Positions 11,956 to 27,395 are shown, counted from the first letter of the stretch. The stretch: DNA of 64,000 bases from Hybos culiciformis (GCA_964007475.1 OZ023274.1:86633936-86697935), one strand, 5' to 3'. Numbers and translations: made by a program. Notes: generated from the letters alone by a model not told the origin.

Positions 11956-14900
11956 TACTATGGCAAAATGAATTGATAAAAGTAAAAAATAAAAAAAAAT
12001 AAAATTAATAAGTTTTTCCATAAACTAAAAAAAATTGTTCCTGTAATTTCATTTTCTGTGTAAATAATTATTTTAATAAAATTTTTAAATACCTATTATA
12101 ACTATGTAATACAGAAAAAACATAAGAATGATCATCAGGTGAATTCAAAAGTACCTACTTCACAAGATGAAAAATTATTTTTAAAAAAAATTATTCTACA
12201 TAAAAAAACCAAAAATTCAGCAAAAATAAAATTTGTAAAAAAAATGTTTCAAAAAGATAAAAAAAAATCTATAATTTATTTTTTCTGTAAATTTACTTTG
12301 TAATCGGATTTAACATAAAATTGAATAAAAGAAATTTCTTTTTCTATAGGGATGAAAGAAACAATATGCCCAAGTTAAAGAGCTTTTCTTATAATCGTTA
12401 TTAAAGTACTATCAAGCTAAGCATAATTTACACAACACAACACATAGAACTTTTATTTTTTTTTTACAAAAGGAAAAATAAAAAACCAAACAAAAACTTC
12501 TACAACCAACCACCTATCATTTGCTTATTTTTAGATTGGCATTATTGCATAAATACCATTTATACATTTTTTCAATTTTATAAGTTTAAGGCAATAGTTA
12601 TTACTCTGTAAATCTGTTAATCAAAAATTCTTGTATCGTTATCTCGATTTATGTTCTGCTAATTTTAGAGCGACCTCATATAAAAAAGTTTTCTTAAAAA
12701 AATAATTTGCGAAAAAGATTAAACAATTTTTTTTTATTGAATCGTCTCAGCGGTTTGAATTAAAATAATTAACTTATTTAAAATTGTTACTCCAATAAAA
12801 AGGAGTCCTTTGGAAAGAGTAAAATATAATACTTAAGAAAGTGCAAATTTTAGGAAAAAATTAGAAAATAATTATTGACCAATTTTCCAATTATGCCAAA
12901 AAAATATCTAAACATGACATTTTAATATTTAAAATATACTTGCAAAAATTGATTCGAATGTATTTTATAACAAAATCATAACAAAAATTTCTAACAGAAT
13001 GACAAACAATTACTAATATTATATTTATATATATAATTTGAGTCCAAAAAAATTACCAAAAAAAAAAAAGGACAAAAAAGGATCATCGTAAAAAAAAAAA
13101 AAATTACACAGGTTTTAAATCTAAACTTCGAAATCTTTATTGAAATGGATATGGACAAAATAAACTGAATCGATAACTTTTATACGTCAATCTTTATTTA
13201 TTCTATGGGACATTTATTCTTTATATTAAACAAAATAATTCTTCATTGTGATATCTTTAAAGTTATTTACTTTATTCACCGTTTTATAATTTAAATTTAT
13301 TGTTATTAAGTTTTTAATTTTATTAATTTAGTAATTCCGTATATTAATTATATAAAATACATAAATATGTTCAGTACATACAAACGTTTTCATTTTATTT
13401 TTATTATTTGAATAAACACACTTAAATTTTGGATAGGGTTCAATATTTTGTTCTCGAACTCTTCTTCTCATGTGGCTGACACAACAATTTAGTATTTAAG
13501 TGTGAAAATATTTAGAAAGTTTTTTTTTTTTAATATTCTACAAAAATTAATTAAAACAAATGCTGACTAATATAATTATATGTATAATACGTTTGTATAT
13601 TCTTAATATAGCAGGTATGTACATTAACATAGTAATAGTAACATATAGTATAATAGTATATGAAATGTAAAGTATTTTATGATTTTTGTCTCGTCTAACT
13701 AAGCTAAAAATTAATTTGATTTATGGTTAGTTCAAATTAAAAAAAATAAAAAGAAAAACTTCATAGCACTAGAAAAACAATGATAATAATTTTTCGTTAG
13801 ATGAAAATATAAGATGATTATGTTGTTGGTATACTTACTACCTTGAAGAAATTATATGGTATGTATAGAAAAGATACAAAATTCTTGGGTTATTCTTAAT
13901 ATTCAAAAGTTTAAGTACTTTGTGTTGTTTTGTAAGATTTAAAAAAAAATAGAAAAAAAAGAGGGTAATTGGATTTTTTACATATCATTGAACTAGAATA
14001 AGAATAAATTCTTTGGAAATATAAATATGTATATTTTATATTCACCAATTTACCTACGGTAAAATGTTCTTCAGAAAATTAAGTAATTTTTTTTTTTATT
14101 TGAATAATATATGCTTGTAGATATATGTGTTTATATATTATGTAAGTACAACTTTCAGTAACATGAAATTGTGTTTTCTTTTTCTAGAAAATTATAATGT
14201 AAACTTTTTTTTATTGTTTAAAAAATTGTTTTTAAGTTGTTTTTCTTCTTGCGGGCATTAAAAATTAAAATGATTCTTCAAGGACTTTTTGCAGCATAAT
14301 ACCATTTAAATTATACGTTAAGAAATTATTTTGCCCGATTGATTTTCCATCTGGAGGAGAAAAAAAAGTTCAAATATTTTTTTGAAATAATAGATCACAG
14401 GCAAGTTTATTTATTTTTATGTTGCAAAATTGATTTGAGTCTTATTTCAATTTTGGCAATAAAGAAAGTTGTGGTAATAATAACATATCAGAAATAAATG
14501 CTGCGTTAGATCCATACTACAATCTTAGGCAATTAAATATATTTAAATCGGAAAAAACTGAAAGCTCACTTTGGTCGTTTAGACATTTTAGTATTTCATT
14601 CATGTAGGTGATTTTAAAAACTTAAAATATTTAAAAAAAAAGAAAAAACTTTGAAGTACAATAAAATTTGAAATATGTTATATGTCTGGAATAATATTAA
14701 AAAATTAATTATAACTTATAATTGCAATTATCTCTGCAAAGAAAAGAAAAATTTATATAATAATAAAAGTTTTCTGTAATCACATAATTTTTAGAAAGTA
14801 AAATTTTAAAAAGTATATATATAGTTTAAAAAAAAAAGTTCATGCTAATCATACTACGTTTTTAGATAGTATATGTTAAGAAATATTAGTATTTTTCAGT

Positions 14901-17900
14901 CAGTACACGCTAGATAATAGTTGAAAGACTTATATATATAACACTGATGTCTAATCCTTCTTACGAATACTGGAAATGAGCGAGGCTAAGTAAGAACTGT
15001 GTGGTTCAGTAATCAAGGCAAATCATTTTTCATGCTTTAATATTAATTTAATATTAATATTAATTTCATTCTTTAATTATATTAATCTTAATTCAAAGAA
15101 AAAATCATTAGTAATAAATTTACTCAAATAAGATATTAAATTTACAGATTTAGATTTTTTATGTAATGTAAATTTAATGCAAGTAAAAACGTAAAAATAA
15201 AGCAATAAATTATGAAATGTGTAAAATGTATTTAAGGTTTATGCTATTGTAAGAATTGTACAAAAATTTAGCTGTTTTTTTTAAAGTTTTATTAAGAAAA
15301 ATTATCTCATCTTATCGTCCTTAATTATATAATCTTAATTATTCATTATAGATTATAATCTTATTTTTGACATGAAGGTTTTCTCTGGCTTATAAGAAAC
15401 CATCTCTTTGCGAATTAAAATCCGTCATATGGATATACTATAGTTTTTCTTTAATGTTCAATGCAATACATCTCTTAGAATCATAGATTATGATCTATTA
15501 GAATCATAGATTATGCAATGTTTATTGAACATTTAAGTTTAACATTCCGAAAAAACATGAAAAGGAAGAAAAATACAATTTTTTAAAAACTTCTGGTGAA
15601 ATCACATTATAGTTTATTTTGTTTAATGAGTATACGTAATTTAAAATACTTCGGTGCTTTGACCTGAACTTCAATTTAAATCACATTTATGACACCTTTA
15701 TGTTTATGAAAAGTTTTTAATTATTTATTAAAATTAAATATGAAATGTGTGATAAATGATAATAATTGGTAATCGATAAATGTAAATTCAATTAATATTT
15801 TAAACGAAAATTTCATTTAATATTATGCTAAATATAAATATGTTAAATAATTATTTTTTATGAATTAAAGGCGATAAATATTTTTAAATGAAAATTTAAT
15901 CATTGCAATTTTAATTACATGCAAAATGAAAATAATCCATTTACATATAATATAATATTTTTTTTATAATTTTTCGATCATATTTTCCAAAGTGAGATGC
16001 CTCCATGGTGGTATTCTCGTTATCTCAATAAGTTTTCAAAATCAAAAGCATTCAATTTCCATTATATAGTCTGATAGTTTATCTTTTATTTGAAATTCTT
16101 ATTATAAGAACCCCGTTGTGTATTGGCAAAAGTTAGATTTTTGTGTATGTTAATAGAATACTCATTAAAAGATTTTAGAATATTTTAAGCCTTTGTTGCG
16201 CATAGATTGTATAGGCAGGGTGTTAAGACGAATTGATGGATGTGAAATATTTTAATAATTTTACGTAGTTTGGGTAGGTTACGGCGGTTTTATTATACGG
16301 AACTTTGTCCAGAATTCAGATAGATATTGGTTTGTCTAGGATAATTAACGCCTACGAATATTGTATATCTCTTAAATTATTTACAAAAAAGTCATTTTAA
16401 AAACGAATAATGTTATTTGAAATAAATTATGGAAAATAGAAACAGAAACAAAACAAAAATTTTTATTAGTTATTTTATTATGTTATGATTAAAAATAAAA
16501 TAATATTTTACAGATTACACTTTATAAGAAAATAGATTTTTTTTTTGATGACTGTAACATATAATAATAGATTCATACATATTTTATTAACCTTTATAAG
16601 AATGAAAAGAAAACTCGTAAAATATTCTTTTTTATTACATGCACAATACATACAATATAATAGTACAAATTATATAAATTTGGTTCTTGGAATTGAACCA
16701 GAAAACAGATTTTTTTTTCATTTTTGATATTCAGTAATAATTTCTTTCATTCATTTAAATTAAAAAAAAAATAAATAAAATATAAAATGAAAATATTCGT
16801 AATGTTGAAAATTTTAGGAATCTGACACGCTTGTTTACACTTCAGTTGTTTTTTTCCAAGGAGAACTACATTATTCATTTGATATAAATGTACTTGAACA
16901 TATATTATGTTTTCGTATACATGTGTACATACTTGCATTTATTAGGTTAGGTATACATAAAAAATTTATTTTGTTAAATTTCAAAATGAAGGAATATTTT
17001 TCCGTTTATATTTTATTATTTTATGTACGGGGACTTTTGGAAATGGTCATTGTGGTTAGTAAAAATTATAATTATTTTTTATTTGGCATATTATTATCTT
17101 TTTATATAATTATGTATTTTAAACACATAATATGTAAATGTATTATAAGTCATTCATCGAAATAAATAAAAAATAAATAAAATAGTTTTAAAGATTTTCT
17201 AAAAGTTGACTATTTGTTTGAAAAAATTTCTAATCTAAATGAAATGTTTGGGAATGATACAAATTTTTATTTTTGAACATCTTAAACCTACATACATAAC
17301 ATCGTAATTAACATAACACATCTGGTTAAAACTCTATTAAAATTTTTGAAAAAGAAGTTTCATATATGAAATGCAATGTTTTCATCAAATAAAACGTACT
17401 GTGGATCACGATTTTCAAGAATGAGTAGAAGTTGTGTTTATAAAGTGGACTTAAAGGAATCCAATGGTGCTATAATCGAATAACAGTGTAAAACTATCAT
17501 ACACTATTATTATACTGAGCAGACATAAGTTAATTAATAATAACTTTAATAATCAATTTCAAGTTTTGTTTCCTTCATCCGCCAAGCCGCCGCACTGAAC
17601 TAATTAGTATAGTGTTTGAAATTTTTAGTTCTTCTCATCTCTTGTTAATTTTACTTATTGAATTATCATTTATAGGTATTACTTTAATATTTATGAATAC
17701 GCAGTACCATATGTCGGTCGTAATAGTTTGACAATTATAACATTATACATATTAATTTATTCAAAAATTTAGTAAAGAAGTTAATAAAAATCGCTTTTAC
17801 AAAAATAACAAAAAAAATGAATTTCTAATTTTATTAATCCCACGATTACACTAAATACACCATAAAGATACATTTTTAAATAATGAGAAAAAAAAATCCT

Positions 17901-20900
17901 TTTTTTTATTATCAATAAAATGTCTCGATAAAAATTTTATTTTCCTTTTAAATATATGGTCCTCATAGATAACACTTTCTAGATTTTTTTTTGCGGCAAC
18001 TTAAAATAGTTATGTATAGTTTTCTGAATTTTCATAACAAGGAATTTATAGAAATTTATTATTTGTTTGTATCCAAAAAATTTAGTTTAAGTTTTTATTT
18101 TTTACGTATGGTCTTCACAAAATAATAACAATAAAAATTATTTTGGATTATGAACAAAAAGCATATTTTTGTTGAAATCCCATAATACTAATTTAGTTTT
18201 TTTTTTTGAGCAAAAAATAATCATAAAATTTGTTATAATAAACCAAATAAATGTCAAGTTCAAAGTTTTATATTGAAATTTACAACCTCAAACGACAACG
18301 TCGACGACGACGACAATGATGACGACGACGTCAGAAAGGCTACAATAATGTAGAGAATTTTTTGACACAGAATATTTTTGGTATTATTAAAATTTTTTTT
18401 ATATTTTTTGATGTTGATTTTTCATTTTTTTTGGGGATTATAAAATTTTAATGGAAAAAGGATGTAATATGTATTTTTAAGCTAATAATAATATTATTAT
18501 TAAAAAAGTATATAAATTTCAAAATTAAATGACCTTAAACTTATGAAAATTTATTCAATTTAAATACTATGTTTATGTATTTGTATGTAGATTTAGGAAT
18601 TATTCATTATGTAGACTTCATTAAAATTAGATTATCGAAAAACAATCTGTAAGTATACTAGTTTAATTACGTGCGCAATGTACATGGCCATAATGTAATA
18701 ATAGTTAAGCATTTTACTAATGTTAAAAATTATTTTAGAAAAATGATACTGCATATAATTAAAATACAATAATGTTTGGATCTATTTTTAAAATGATAAT
18801 GACTTTTACTATATGCACAAAATATAAATACAAAACTTTGATATTTATAAATGAATAACTTTTGGAGTGGATATTATAGATATTTTTTTTATTCTACTTT
18901 TATAAAAACTTTAGTTAACTTTGTAGTGGGAAAATTTGGATATATTTTTTAGTAAAATATACGTTAGATCGAAAAAGTTAAATTATTAAAAAAAAAATAT
19001 ATTTATAGAATAGTACCTCATAAATGAAGTATGGGCCCGTTTTCAACATTTCCATTTAAGATACTTTAAATTTAAGATACATTGGTCACAATCAGGGGCT
19101 GTAAATATATTTAAGTTTCCTTTACATATCAATATATCAATAACATTTATAACGTATATTATATACAAATATAACTTTTTTTTATCCAAAATCCAGACTC
19201 TATCCAGAACTCTTGGGCTGCAACCATTTTTTAAGTTCTAATCGACATCGACATCTATCTATCCACAAATTAAATATAGAATAAAAGTCAGGACTACTTT
19301 CACTTAATTTTCAAAAATTATTAACTATACACTAAATTTTCATTTAAATTAATTCAATTAAAATAGACTCCGGAAATCTTACCATAAATCTAATTAAAAG
19401 AATATTATTTCCAGGCTATAAAAAATTGCCATTAATTTTTTTTATATTTCTAAAAAAAAAAGACAAGAACACTATGCAAATAGTGTGCCCGTGGGTAAAA
19501 TGTCATTTGTCTTAAAATTTAACTATGCACAAAAAAAAAAGAAATTTCCTCGAGTAAATAATTTTTTTTATACAATTTTTATGATGCTCTAGCTCTATAT
19601 GAATTTTCGTAGACAAAATTCAAGGAATAATACGACATTAATTTGCATTCATAACGAATTCATGGTTCAAAATTATGTATACTTTTTTATTGAAGCTGTT
19701 AGACAAAAAAAAAAAACGAAGAAAATAAGAATAAAAATCTGTGAAAAATAAAATTATTATTATTATTATTAAAAATTGTTTTATTTTTGATTCTGTTTTT
19801 TTTTTTATATAAATAGTAAATTATCAAGGCTATTTTAATTTTCAGAATTTGAGATAAATAAAAATAATATCGATGTAAAGTAGGGCACAATAATAAATAA
19901 ACATTATGTCATGCGAATTCATGAATGTTATGCCACATTTTAGAATTGAGGATATCTTTGAATTAATTGTTTTTATACTAAACAAACCACTCTTATACTT
20001 TTCTTCAGTGGGATATTGTATTTGTTTGAAGAAATTGAAATACAGGAATCATGTACACAAAAAACGCTTTTATTATGAAGAAAAATAATTCTAACCCAAA
20101 AGAAAATGTTTATAAAATACAAAAATGTAAAGCTAACATAATAATAATTGTTCGTTAATATACTGGTAATAAATTCTTTTATTTTCAACATTATTAAATT
20201 AAAATACTGTAAAAATTCATCCATTAAAAGTTTATTTCTATAAATTAGAAGTTATTTTAATATTGTTATTTTTTTAATTTAAAAATAAAATCATAATTGC
20301 TTCCAGTATTTTTATAAAATAAAATACTATCAATTAATGTTGTTAATGGTATTTAATTTTCGAATTATAATAAATTAATGTAAAAATTATAAGGATATGA
20401 TATGGTTTATGGCGTCAAAAAATTGTAGGATTAATGATTTTTTTTTTATATTTAAGGCAATCACTTTAATCAATGTTATATTTATTAATATTGAACTAAA
20501 TAATTTAAATTGGAAAAATTCTATCAATAAATGAAATATTTTGAATATAAAACTTTTTATATATTCATATATTTTTGATATACATAAGATATGTATATAG
20601 AAATAGCATAAGAATATTATTTTTAACTAACAACCAATAGAAATAACATTTTAAAAATTTAATTTTCAAAAATTAGAAACCATATAGTGTGATGATGTTA
20701 CTTAAATTTAATAAAAACTTAAATCCCACCACTTGGGTGTGGTTTGATTTTCTTTTTTTGTTTTGATATGTTGTTAGCTAATATTCTAAGAATTTACATC
20801 TCAAAACAAAAAAAACAAAAAAAGGCAAATATTGGATTTTTAAAAATTTATTTGTTGAGAAAAGCAAAAACGTCAAACGTTTAGAAGGATATCTTAAAAA

Positions 20901-23900
20901 AAAAAAAAATCGAAAAAATTATAACAAAATTGAATTTTGTCTAGATTTTTTTTATTATTGAGAAAACAAAATAAAACAAAATAGAAAAATTTAACTTTTT
21001 TTATTTCAAAATATGAGCATAATAAATAAATGTTGTATATATACATTTAAATAATAAATATGAATAAAAAATTTCTTTACTCATTCATTCGTGTATAAAA
21101 ACAAAAAAACGTAACCATCAAATTTGGATGGAAAATTAAGCTTCCTGGCACCGGAAAGAAAAAATTTTTTTTTTGCATGGTTTTTGCTTAAATATAAATT
21201 TTAATAAATATTGAACTAAATAAAACAGTTGCAACAAGGATGCACAATTAAAAGTTTGAAGGCGTGAAAAAAATATTATATCATTCAGATTTTCTTCACA
21301 GTTTTTTTGCGTCAAAGGGCTATTTAATATGTAGGTATTCTCTTTTTCTCGCTCTGTTCGTTAGTCCGTTGTCTATTGCAAATGCTAATTTTTTAAATAA
21401 TTTGTAAAATTTGAATCTTGAACAAATGTTCAACTGTTTCGAAGTGTTAAGAGTTAGGACTGTCGGCTGAAAATCTAAATGAATTTTGATTTTTTTGAGT
21501 TTTTTAACTTAAATTGTACGAATGTGTTCCATGTTGTTGTTGTTGATGATTTACTTAGCATGTACTATTTGAAATAATTTTTGTTATAAAAAATAATGAA
21601 ACAGAAGTTTCAAAAATAACAAAACCGAAAAAGGCGAAGCAAAAAAAAATTTCCATAAATTTAATGCTTCCATCGTTTAGCTTTCCTTTCTGATTTTGTT
21701 TCTAAATTTTGTTGTAAGCTATATCATAACTTTCATTTAAATTTTAATAAAAATCTTAATTAAACCAACGTTATATAGATCCATTTCCTATATATAACGT
21801 GGATAATGTTTAGCAATGTAATGTATCTATATATTTGTACAATGTACATGTACATAATATGAAAATTTATTGTTATTTATCAGTTATTTTTCAATTATCC
21901 ATTTAAAAAATTCATTTCGTGCTGGATAAAAGATTTAGGTTTATTTAAATTTTTATATGTTTATGATGTTAAGTCAGTATAAAAAGTGATGGTTTTATTT
22001 TATTTTTTTGCAATAAAAATAAAAGTTAAACATATACTGAAAGTGAATTTTGTTTTTAAAAAATATTATATGTTTTTTTAATAAAAATGAATATATACTT
22101 AAATTTTATTGAAAATACATTTTATTTCTTTTTTTATTTTTAATTTTTTTTTTCAATTCATCGACTTAAAAAGACATACAAGTTTAAATTTAAAGCAGTT
22201 CAATTTAAACGTTTACATAGTTTTTTGCTGTCCAATTACTCCGCCACCGCTTTATGATTAAAGTTCTATTTAAACGAAAGAATTTAAATGTTTAAATCAT
22301 TATATAATTTCACAATTTAAAATTTAATGCATTCATTCAATATTTACAGGGGTAAAGCTTAGTCTCTTTCTATATATACTATACATACTAGAATTTATTA
22401 CATGCGTTTATTATATGCGCCTTAACAAAATAAATTCTTTAATTTGTTTTGTATTACTATATACATTTATTAATGTTTCCATAGCTTTAATGCTTTAATT
22501 TAAAACTAAACAATACCAAAGGCCGAAGAATGTTATTCTAGTATATTACGCATCTGCAAGCCTTGTTTTATTTATTTTTTTTGTAGAAGATAAGGAAAAT
22601 ACTTAATGAAGCGTACAGGAAATTGTTTCAAAAAAATATTATATTATTTTTATATGTACATATATTGTATATTTTATGTACCTACATTATTAAAAAAAAA
22701 AAAAATTATTTTCCCAATAAATCAATATAAATTTTTTTTTAATATAAAAGATATATTATTTTCAAAGTGTTTATAACAATTTTTTTTTTAAGCTTTCCCA
22801 ATTTCCCATAAAGTTTGGAAAATAGATGAAAAAAAAAATTTCTTTATTCAAAAAAAGTTTATTCATTTTTATTCTTATTATGTTTATTGATGAAGAATAA
22901 AATGTATATAAAATTTAATTTTTTTTTTTTGGCAATATTTTTATTTAAATATTATTTTTTTTATTATAAGAATAAATAAGAAAAAATAAATATAAGAATT
23001 TATGCATTGCATTCACCATACCAGAATTGTTTTTCTTTCATGTCTTTCCTTTTCTTTATAATATATATGCGAGGAACACAAAAAAAAAACTTATTAATAA
23101 ATAAATAGTTAGGTATACTATAAAAAATTCAATTTAATAAATTGATATGAATATAAAGTTTAAAAAATAATATAAATTTAAATTTATTATAAAAAAATCT
23201 TCCTAATAATGGTATATTCATGAACATTATAGAGAAAATAGTAAAGTTTAACATTGAATAAATAAATAAATGTTTATATAAATGTAAGTGTGGCGGCTAT
23301 GTAACTTTCTCGGACATCTATACATATATAGTCATTCCAATGGAAATATCTTTTGCTTATTTTTTGTTGTTCAGTTCTTATCTTTTTAAAGTTAATTAAC
23401 ATATGTTAAATAATTTTAAATATTATAATAGAAGTGTAAAAAATATTCTATATATCGATTTTCTGCCTAATTCTGTGCAATTCTTTTAAATATTCTTCAA
23501 GAAATATATAATAATGGTTGATCGGGTAGACACATTAATGATAATTATAATTGCTTCAAAACTATATAGAACTATATGTTGTTGATGTAAAAACATAGTG
23601 AAGAAGTTACAAAATTTACCGTAGTTTTATTCAAACGATAAGCAAGTCAATAAATGAATATCAAATTTAAATTGAACCTAATGTAATAAGTTCATTTTGA
23701 TTGCTATGAGTTAGCATACTTCAACTCTAATGAATATGGAATAAAAACTAGAAGAACATCCGTCGATTGAAATACATGATTTAATTATACTGAACCAAAA
23801 AGTTCTTAACTGAAAATCATTTAGATTTATGAGTACTGTTGGATATAATTAAAATCAATGTGTTTTTTTTTCCTGTTTAGGTATATACTAAAATCAAAAT

Positions 23901-24771
23901 TCTATTATATGAAAGACTATATATTATAAAAAAACATAAAGTTTCTTATCGATAAATAATTCTAAACTTTAAGCTTAAACCAATCTTTAATTCATAACGA
24001 CCATAAGCAATATAATTTCAACCGCATATTTTCTATATATATATTCCTTTTTTTTTTAGTTTGTTAATTAAATATATCGTCCTTTAATATAAATTATAAT
24101 GTCCTTTAAAAAAAAAAATAATAATAATAAATAAATAAAAATTGCAGAACATAAAAATTATTTTTATAATTAAGAAAACTACACCATAAAATTAATTTTA
24201 AACGTTTTACACATAATCTGGGGTTATTTTATATATATATAACTATGTTTAGTTATATATATTCTAAATTTAGTTCATTCCTCATTGTGCAAAAGCATAG
24301 ATATTAACTCAATTACACAATTTATGTATTGTATATATGGTATATGTTTTATTTTCTGTTTATTTTACATTATTTGTTTTGTTTTGTATTATTTTTAATT
24401 TAAATAAAACCAACAATAACATATAGACATAAAATATAAAAGAAATAACATTAGAGGCAACAAATGAAAATAAAAATAAAATTAATGACATTAGACATTA
24501 TTAGCCATTGAGTTAAATAATGGAAACATTCATTTTAATAATGTTAGTAATGAGTTTTTAGTCATCAATTTTCTAAACATACAATACATAATATGTATAT
24601 GAGTAGTTTAATAATATTTTTTTTTATAAATTATTTTACAATTTCATCTTATATCTGTATTTTTTAGATACAAAATTGACAACACTTTAATGATGTCAAT
24701 TATTTAATTTATTTCAATATAATTATACATAGATGTGTTGTATACATACTTCGGACTTAGAAATATAAATA
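11956..24771. other. Long gene-free AT-rich stretch
   Basis: About 12.8 kb without a supported gene on either strand. It holds poly-A and poly-T runs, a 23-bp-period duplication at about 15475-15515, and a GAC-rich island at 18291-18332. Candidate open frames are short, rich in Ile/Phe/Tyr/Asn/Lys and lack domain signals. It could be intergenic, or a long intron of an unseen gene such as the 5' part of NaCP60E. Confidence 0.5.
18291..18332. repeat. GAC/GTC trinucleotide cluster
   Basis: aacgacaacgtcgacgacga continues into further GAC units and ends in gacgacgacgtc. It is a short CpG-rich simple repeat in otherwise CpG-poor DNA. No open frame with coding character surrounds it. Confidence 0.75.
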
Positions 24772-24773
24772 TA

Positions 24774-25033
24774 ATTCTGTGGCAATAAGGAATAAGAGCA
24801 TATGTCGAGTTATGTCGAAATCGAGTTATTAATGCCATCTTTTTCTACGTGTTCTTATTTCTATTCTGTCAATTTTTGGGAATAATCGCTCAATATTAAC
24901 TGAAATATTACTTATTACATAACAGCATAATCTCGTTTTTATATCATTTTACAGATGGAAATATTACTTTAAATTGTTTTCCTGAAAAACAACTTTTTTG
25001 GACTTATTCCGTTATTCCGTTTTGCCACAGAAT
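24774..25033. mobile_element. TA-flanked MITE, 260 bp
   Basis: Perfect 12-bp terminal inverted repeats attctgtggcaa / ttgccacagaat, continuing imperfectly (aaggaata / ggaataacgg). The dinucleotide TA flanks both ends (24772-24773 and 25034-25035), as expected for a Tc1/mariner-superfamily or similar TA-targeting non-autonomous element. No coding capacity. Confidence 0.65.
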
Positions 25034-25035
25034 TA

Positions 25036-27047
25036 TCACTTAACAGATTTGAATTGCATTAATTCAGATGTTTAAAATTTTCTAAAATTAGTAAGATGTG
25101 ATTTTATTTATCGATTGAATATACATATTTCAAGTTCGTTGAAACAGTGAAATTTAACTTTGAGAATTCTAAAATAAAAAAATGGTGTCAAAATTGTTAT
25201 TTTTTTATCCCGTTTTCCATCAAAAATTAAATTACCGGACTATATGTTTTCATTTTGTGTTCGTCTTTCGCGCACAAAAATGCTTTCATCCAAGATAAAT
25301 CATGAGTACCGCTAAGTACATACTACAGAGTTAGAAGCTGTTAATTGGCCAAGGGTCGGAATTATTTTCATACAAAATTTATATATACTTTTTAATAATT
25401 TCCACCTTCTAACATTGAAGGAAGAAAGTTTAACCCCCACTCCACTATATACTCTGATATATTAGAATGAATAACCCAGGACGGTTCTCATAAAACATTA
25501 ACTCAAAATCATTCATTATACTTTTATTTTTGTAATTTTTTAAACCTTTTTTGAATTGTTTTGTTTTTTAATTTTTTTTTTATTCAAAAATTTTTCTAAA
25601 TTTAATTCATTTTGAAACACCCCGTAAAAAATAAAAACTATCTTCTTATATATTTCGATAAGAAAGAAAAAAATTACTTACATTATAATAATGTTGAAAG
25701 TAGGTATAGTATTTCTTTTTCCCTGAAATTTTTATTATTAAAGTACGATATAAGGAAATGTTTCTTTAAAAAATCATAAAAGCTACTTTAAGTGGAAACA
25801 TAAAAAATTAGTTGATGTTTTGAGCATGTTAAAGTATTAAATTCTATAAAAATATATTTTATCCCTGACGGAAGAAATATACGTAATGAATAAGTTCTCA
25901 CTAGTATACTAGTATATTTCATACAAAAGTTGAAAATATTGAGATTAACGTAAATTTTTTGTGTGAATTTTTTAAATTTTTTGCGAATTTTTTTTTCTAT
26001 ATCATTGTTTGTAATTTTTGAATTCGATTAGTTTAGTATAGGTATTGAGTAAACGAATTTGCTGCATTAGAAGATAAGGCAGTATATAATCTGAAAATCG
26101 ATCTATACATATATTCATATAAATTAGAAATTATATATAACCTCAGATTAAATTGTACGTCTGAAAAATTTTCGTTTTGTATTCAAAAATTTTAATATTA
26201 ACAGACGACATTATTTTTTAGATAAATGTATGTTGTATGTATATCTGATATCAATTGTTTTATTTCCCGACAGGGTTTTTGTATCTTTATATAACTACAC
26301 TATAAAGTATTAAGAATTTTAAATTATTTCATTGCATAAATGTTTCATTTTATAAAATATAAAAATGTAGACCAGTTTCAAAAGCTTTAAAATAAAAATA
26401 GAGCGAAAAAATGAATTAATGGTATTTAATTAAGCGAAACGAAAAAACGAAAACTGCATACTTTTTATATAAATTCTATTGTAGGTTAATGGTTTAAAAA
26501 TGTTGACTGATAAATTTTCAACTTTATGCATTTTCCTTTATTATTCAAAAATGCACAAAAAAAAATTAAAGCTCTTATAAAACGTGAAAATTGGAAATTA
26601 TTGTGAGTTTTCATTCCTGATTTTTATTTCATTTTTTTTATTTTGTACATTCTTTTCTTTTTTCACATTTTAAATTGAATTTAAAAATTTATAAAATTTT
26701 ATTTAGGCGAAATAATTACCATCAATTTAAATTTTCAGCCTAGCAGACATTTTTATTTTAAATTTCAATGATTGCGAATACTTTAAATATAGTCTTTAAG
26801 CCAACAAAAACCAAGCAAAAACATATTCATATTTAACTTCACCAGTAATCTTTCTTTTTATCGAGCTGTATGTAATAGAACAAACGTTTGTCCTAAGCTA
26901 AAGTAATTAACAACCAGAATGTAATGTAGGTACTTTATTTTCTTATGTAATCTGATGGACTGTAATGTAATAATTTAAGAAATTTTGTGATATTTTTTTT
27001 TAAATTTTTAAATTTTATCAATTTGAATTCTGAACTTTTTTTTTTTT
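25036..27047. other. Gene-free stretch
   Basis: No supported gene, RNA or repeat. A region near 25250-25460 is slightly less AT-rich but has no sustained open frame. Confidence 0.5.
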
Positions 27048-27325
27048 TGGTACGAAATAGTAGATTACAATACATGGTAAGAAAATTTGTTATTCTTGCG
27101 AGTTGTGTATACACACAAACACATAGACACGAGTCATATTTATATCACGAGACCGAAGGTCGAGTGATATAATATTGACGAGTGTCTATGTGTTTGTGTG
27201 TATACACAACGAGCTGTATAACAAATTTGATTACCATGTATTGTATACTGCTTTAATGTGCATGGGAGAAGGAGTTGAAAACAATACATTTACAATGAAA
27301 AAAATAAACAAAAAAGTTCAAAATG
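27048..27325. repeat. Palindromic repeat, copy A
   Basis: A large inverted repeat (27068-27243). Its strongest stem, gttgtgtatacacacaaaca plus catagacac, is a perfect 29-bp match to the right arm. The centre is atatcac..gaccgaaggtc..gtgatat. The outer arms carry caatacatggtaa / ttaccatgtattg. The right flank (gcatgggagaagg, then acatttacaatg and gttcaaaatgaag) recurs at 28127-28250, and a related flank occurs beside copy C near 53950-53980. The left edge reads aatagtagatt, also present at 27935 and, inverted, at the end of copy C. It behaves like a dispersed family with an extended hairpin core. Confidence 0.75.
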
Positions 27326-27395
27326 AAGCAAGGAAATAAAATTTAATTAATACGGAAGTAAATTTATTTCTCGAAATGATTTCAAACCGGATGAT

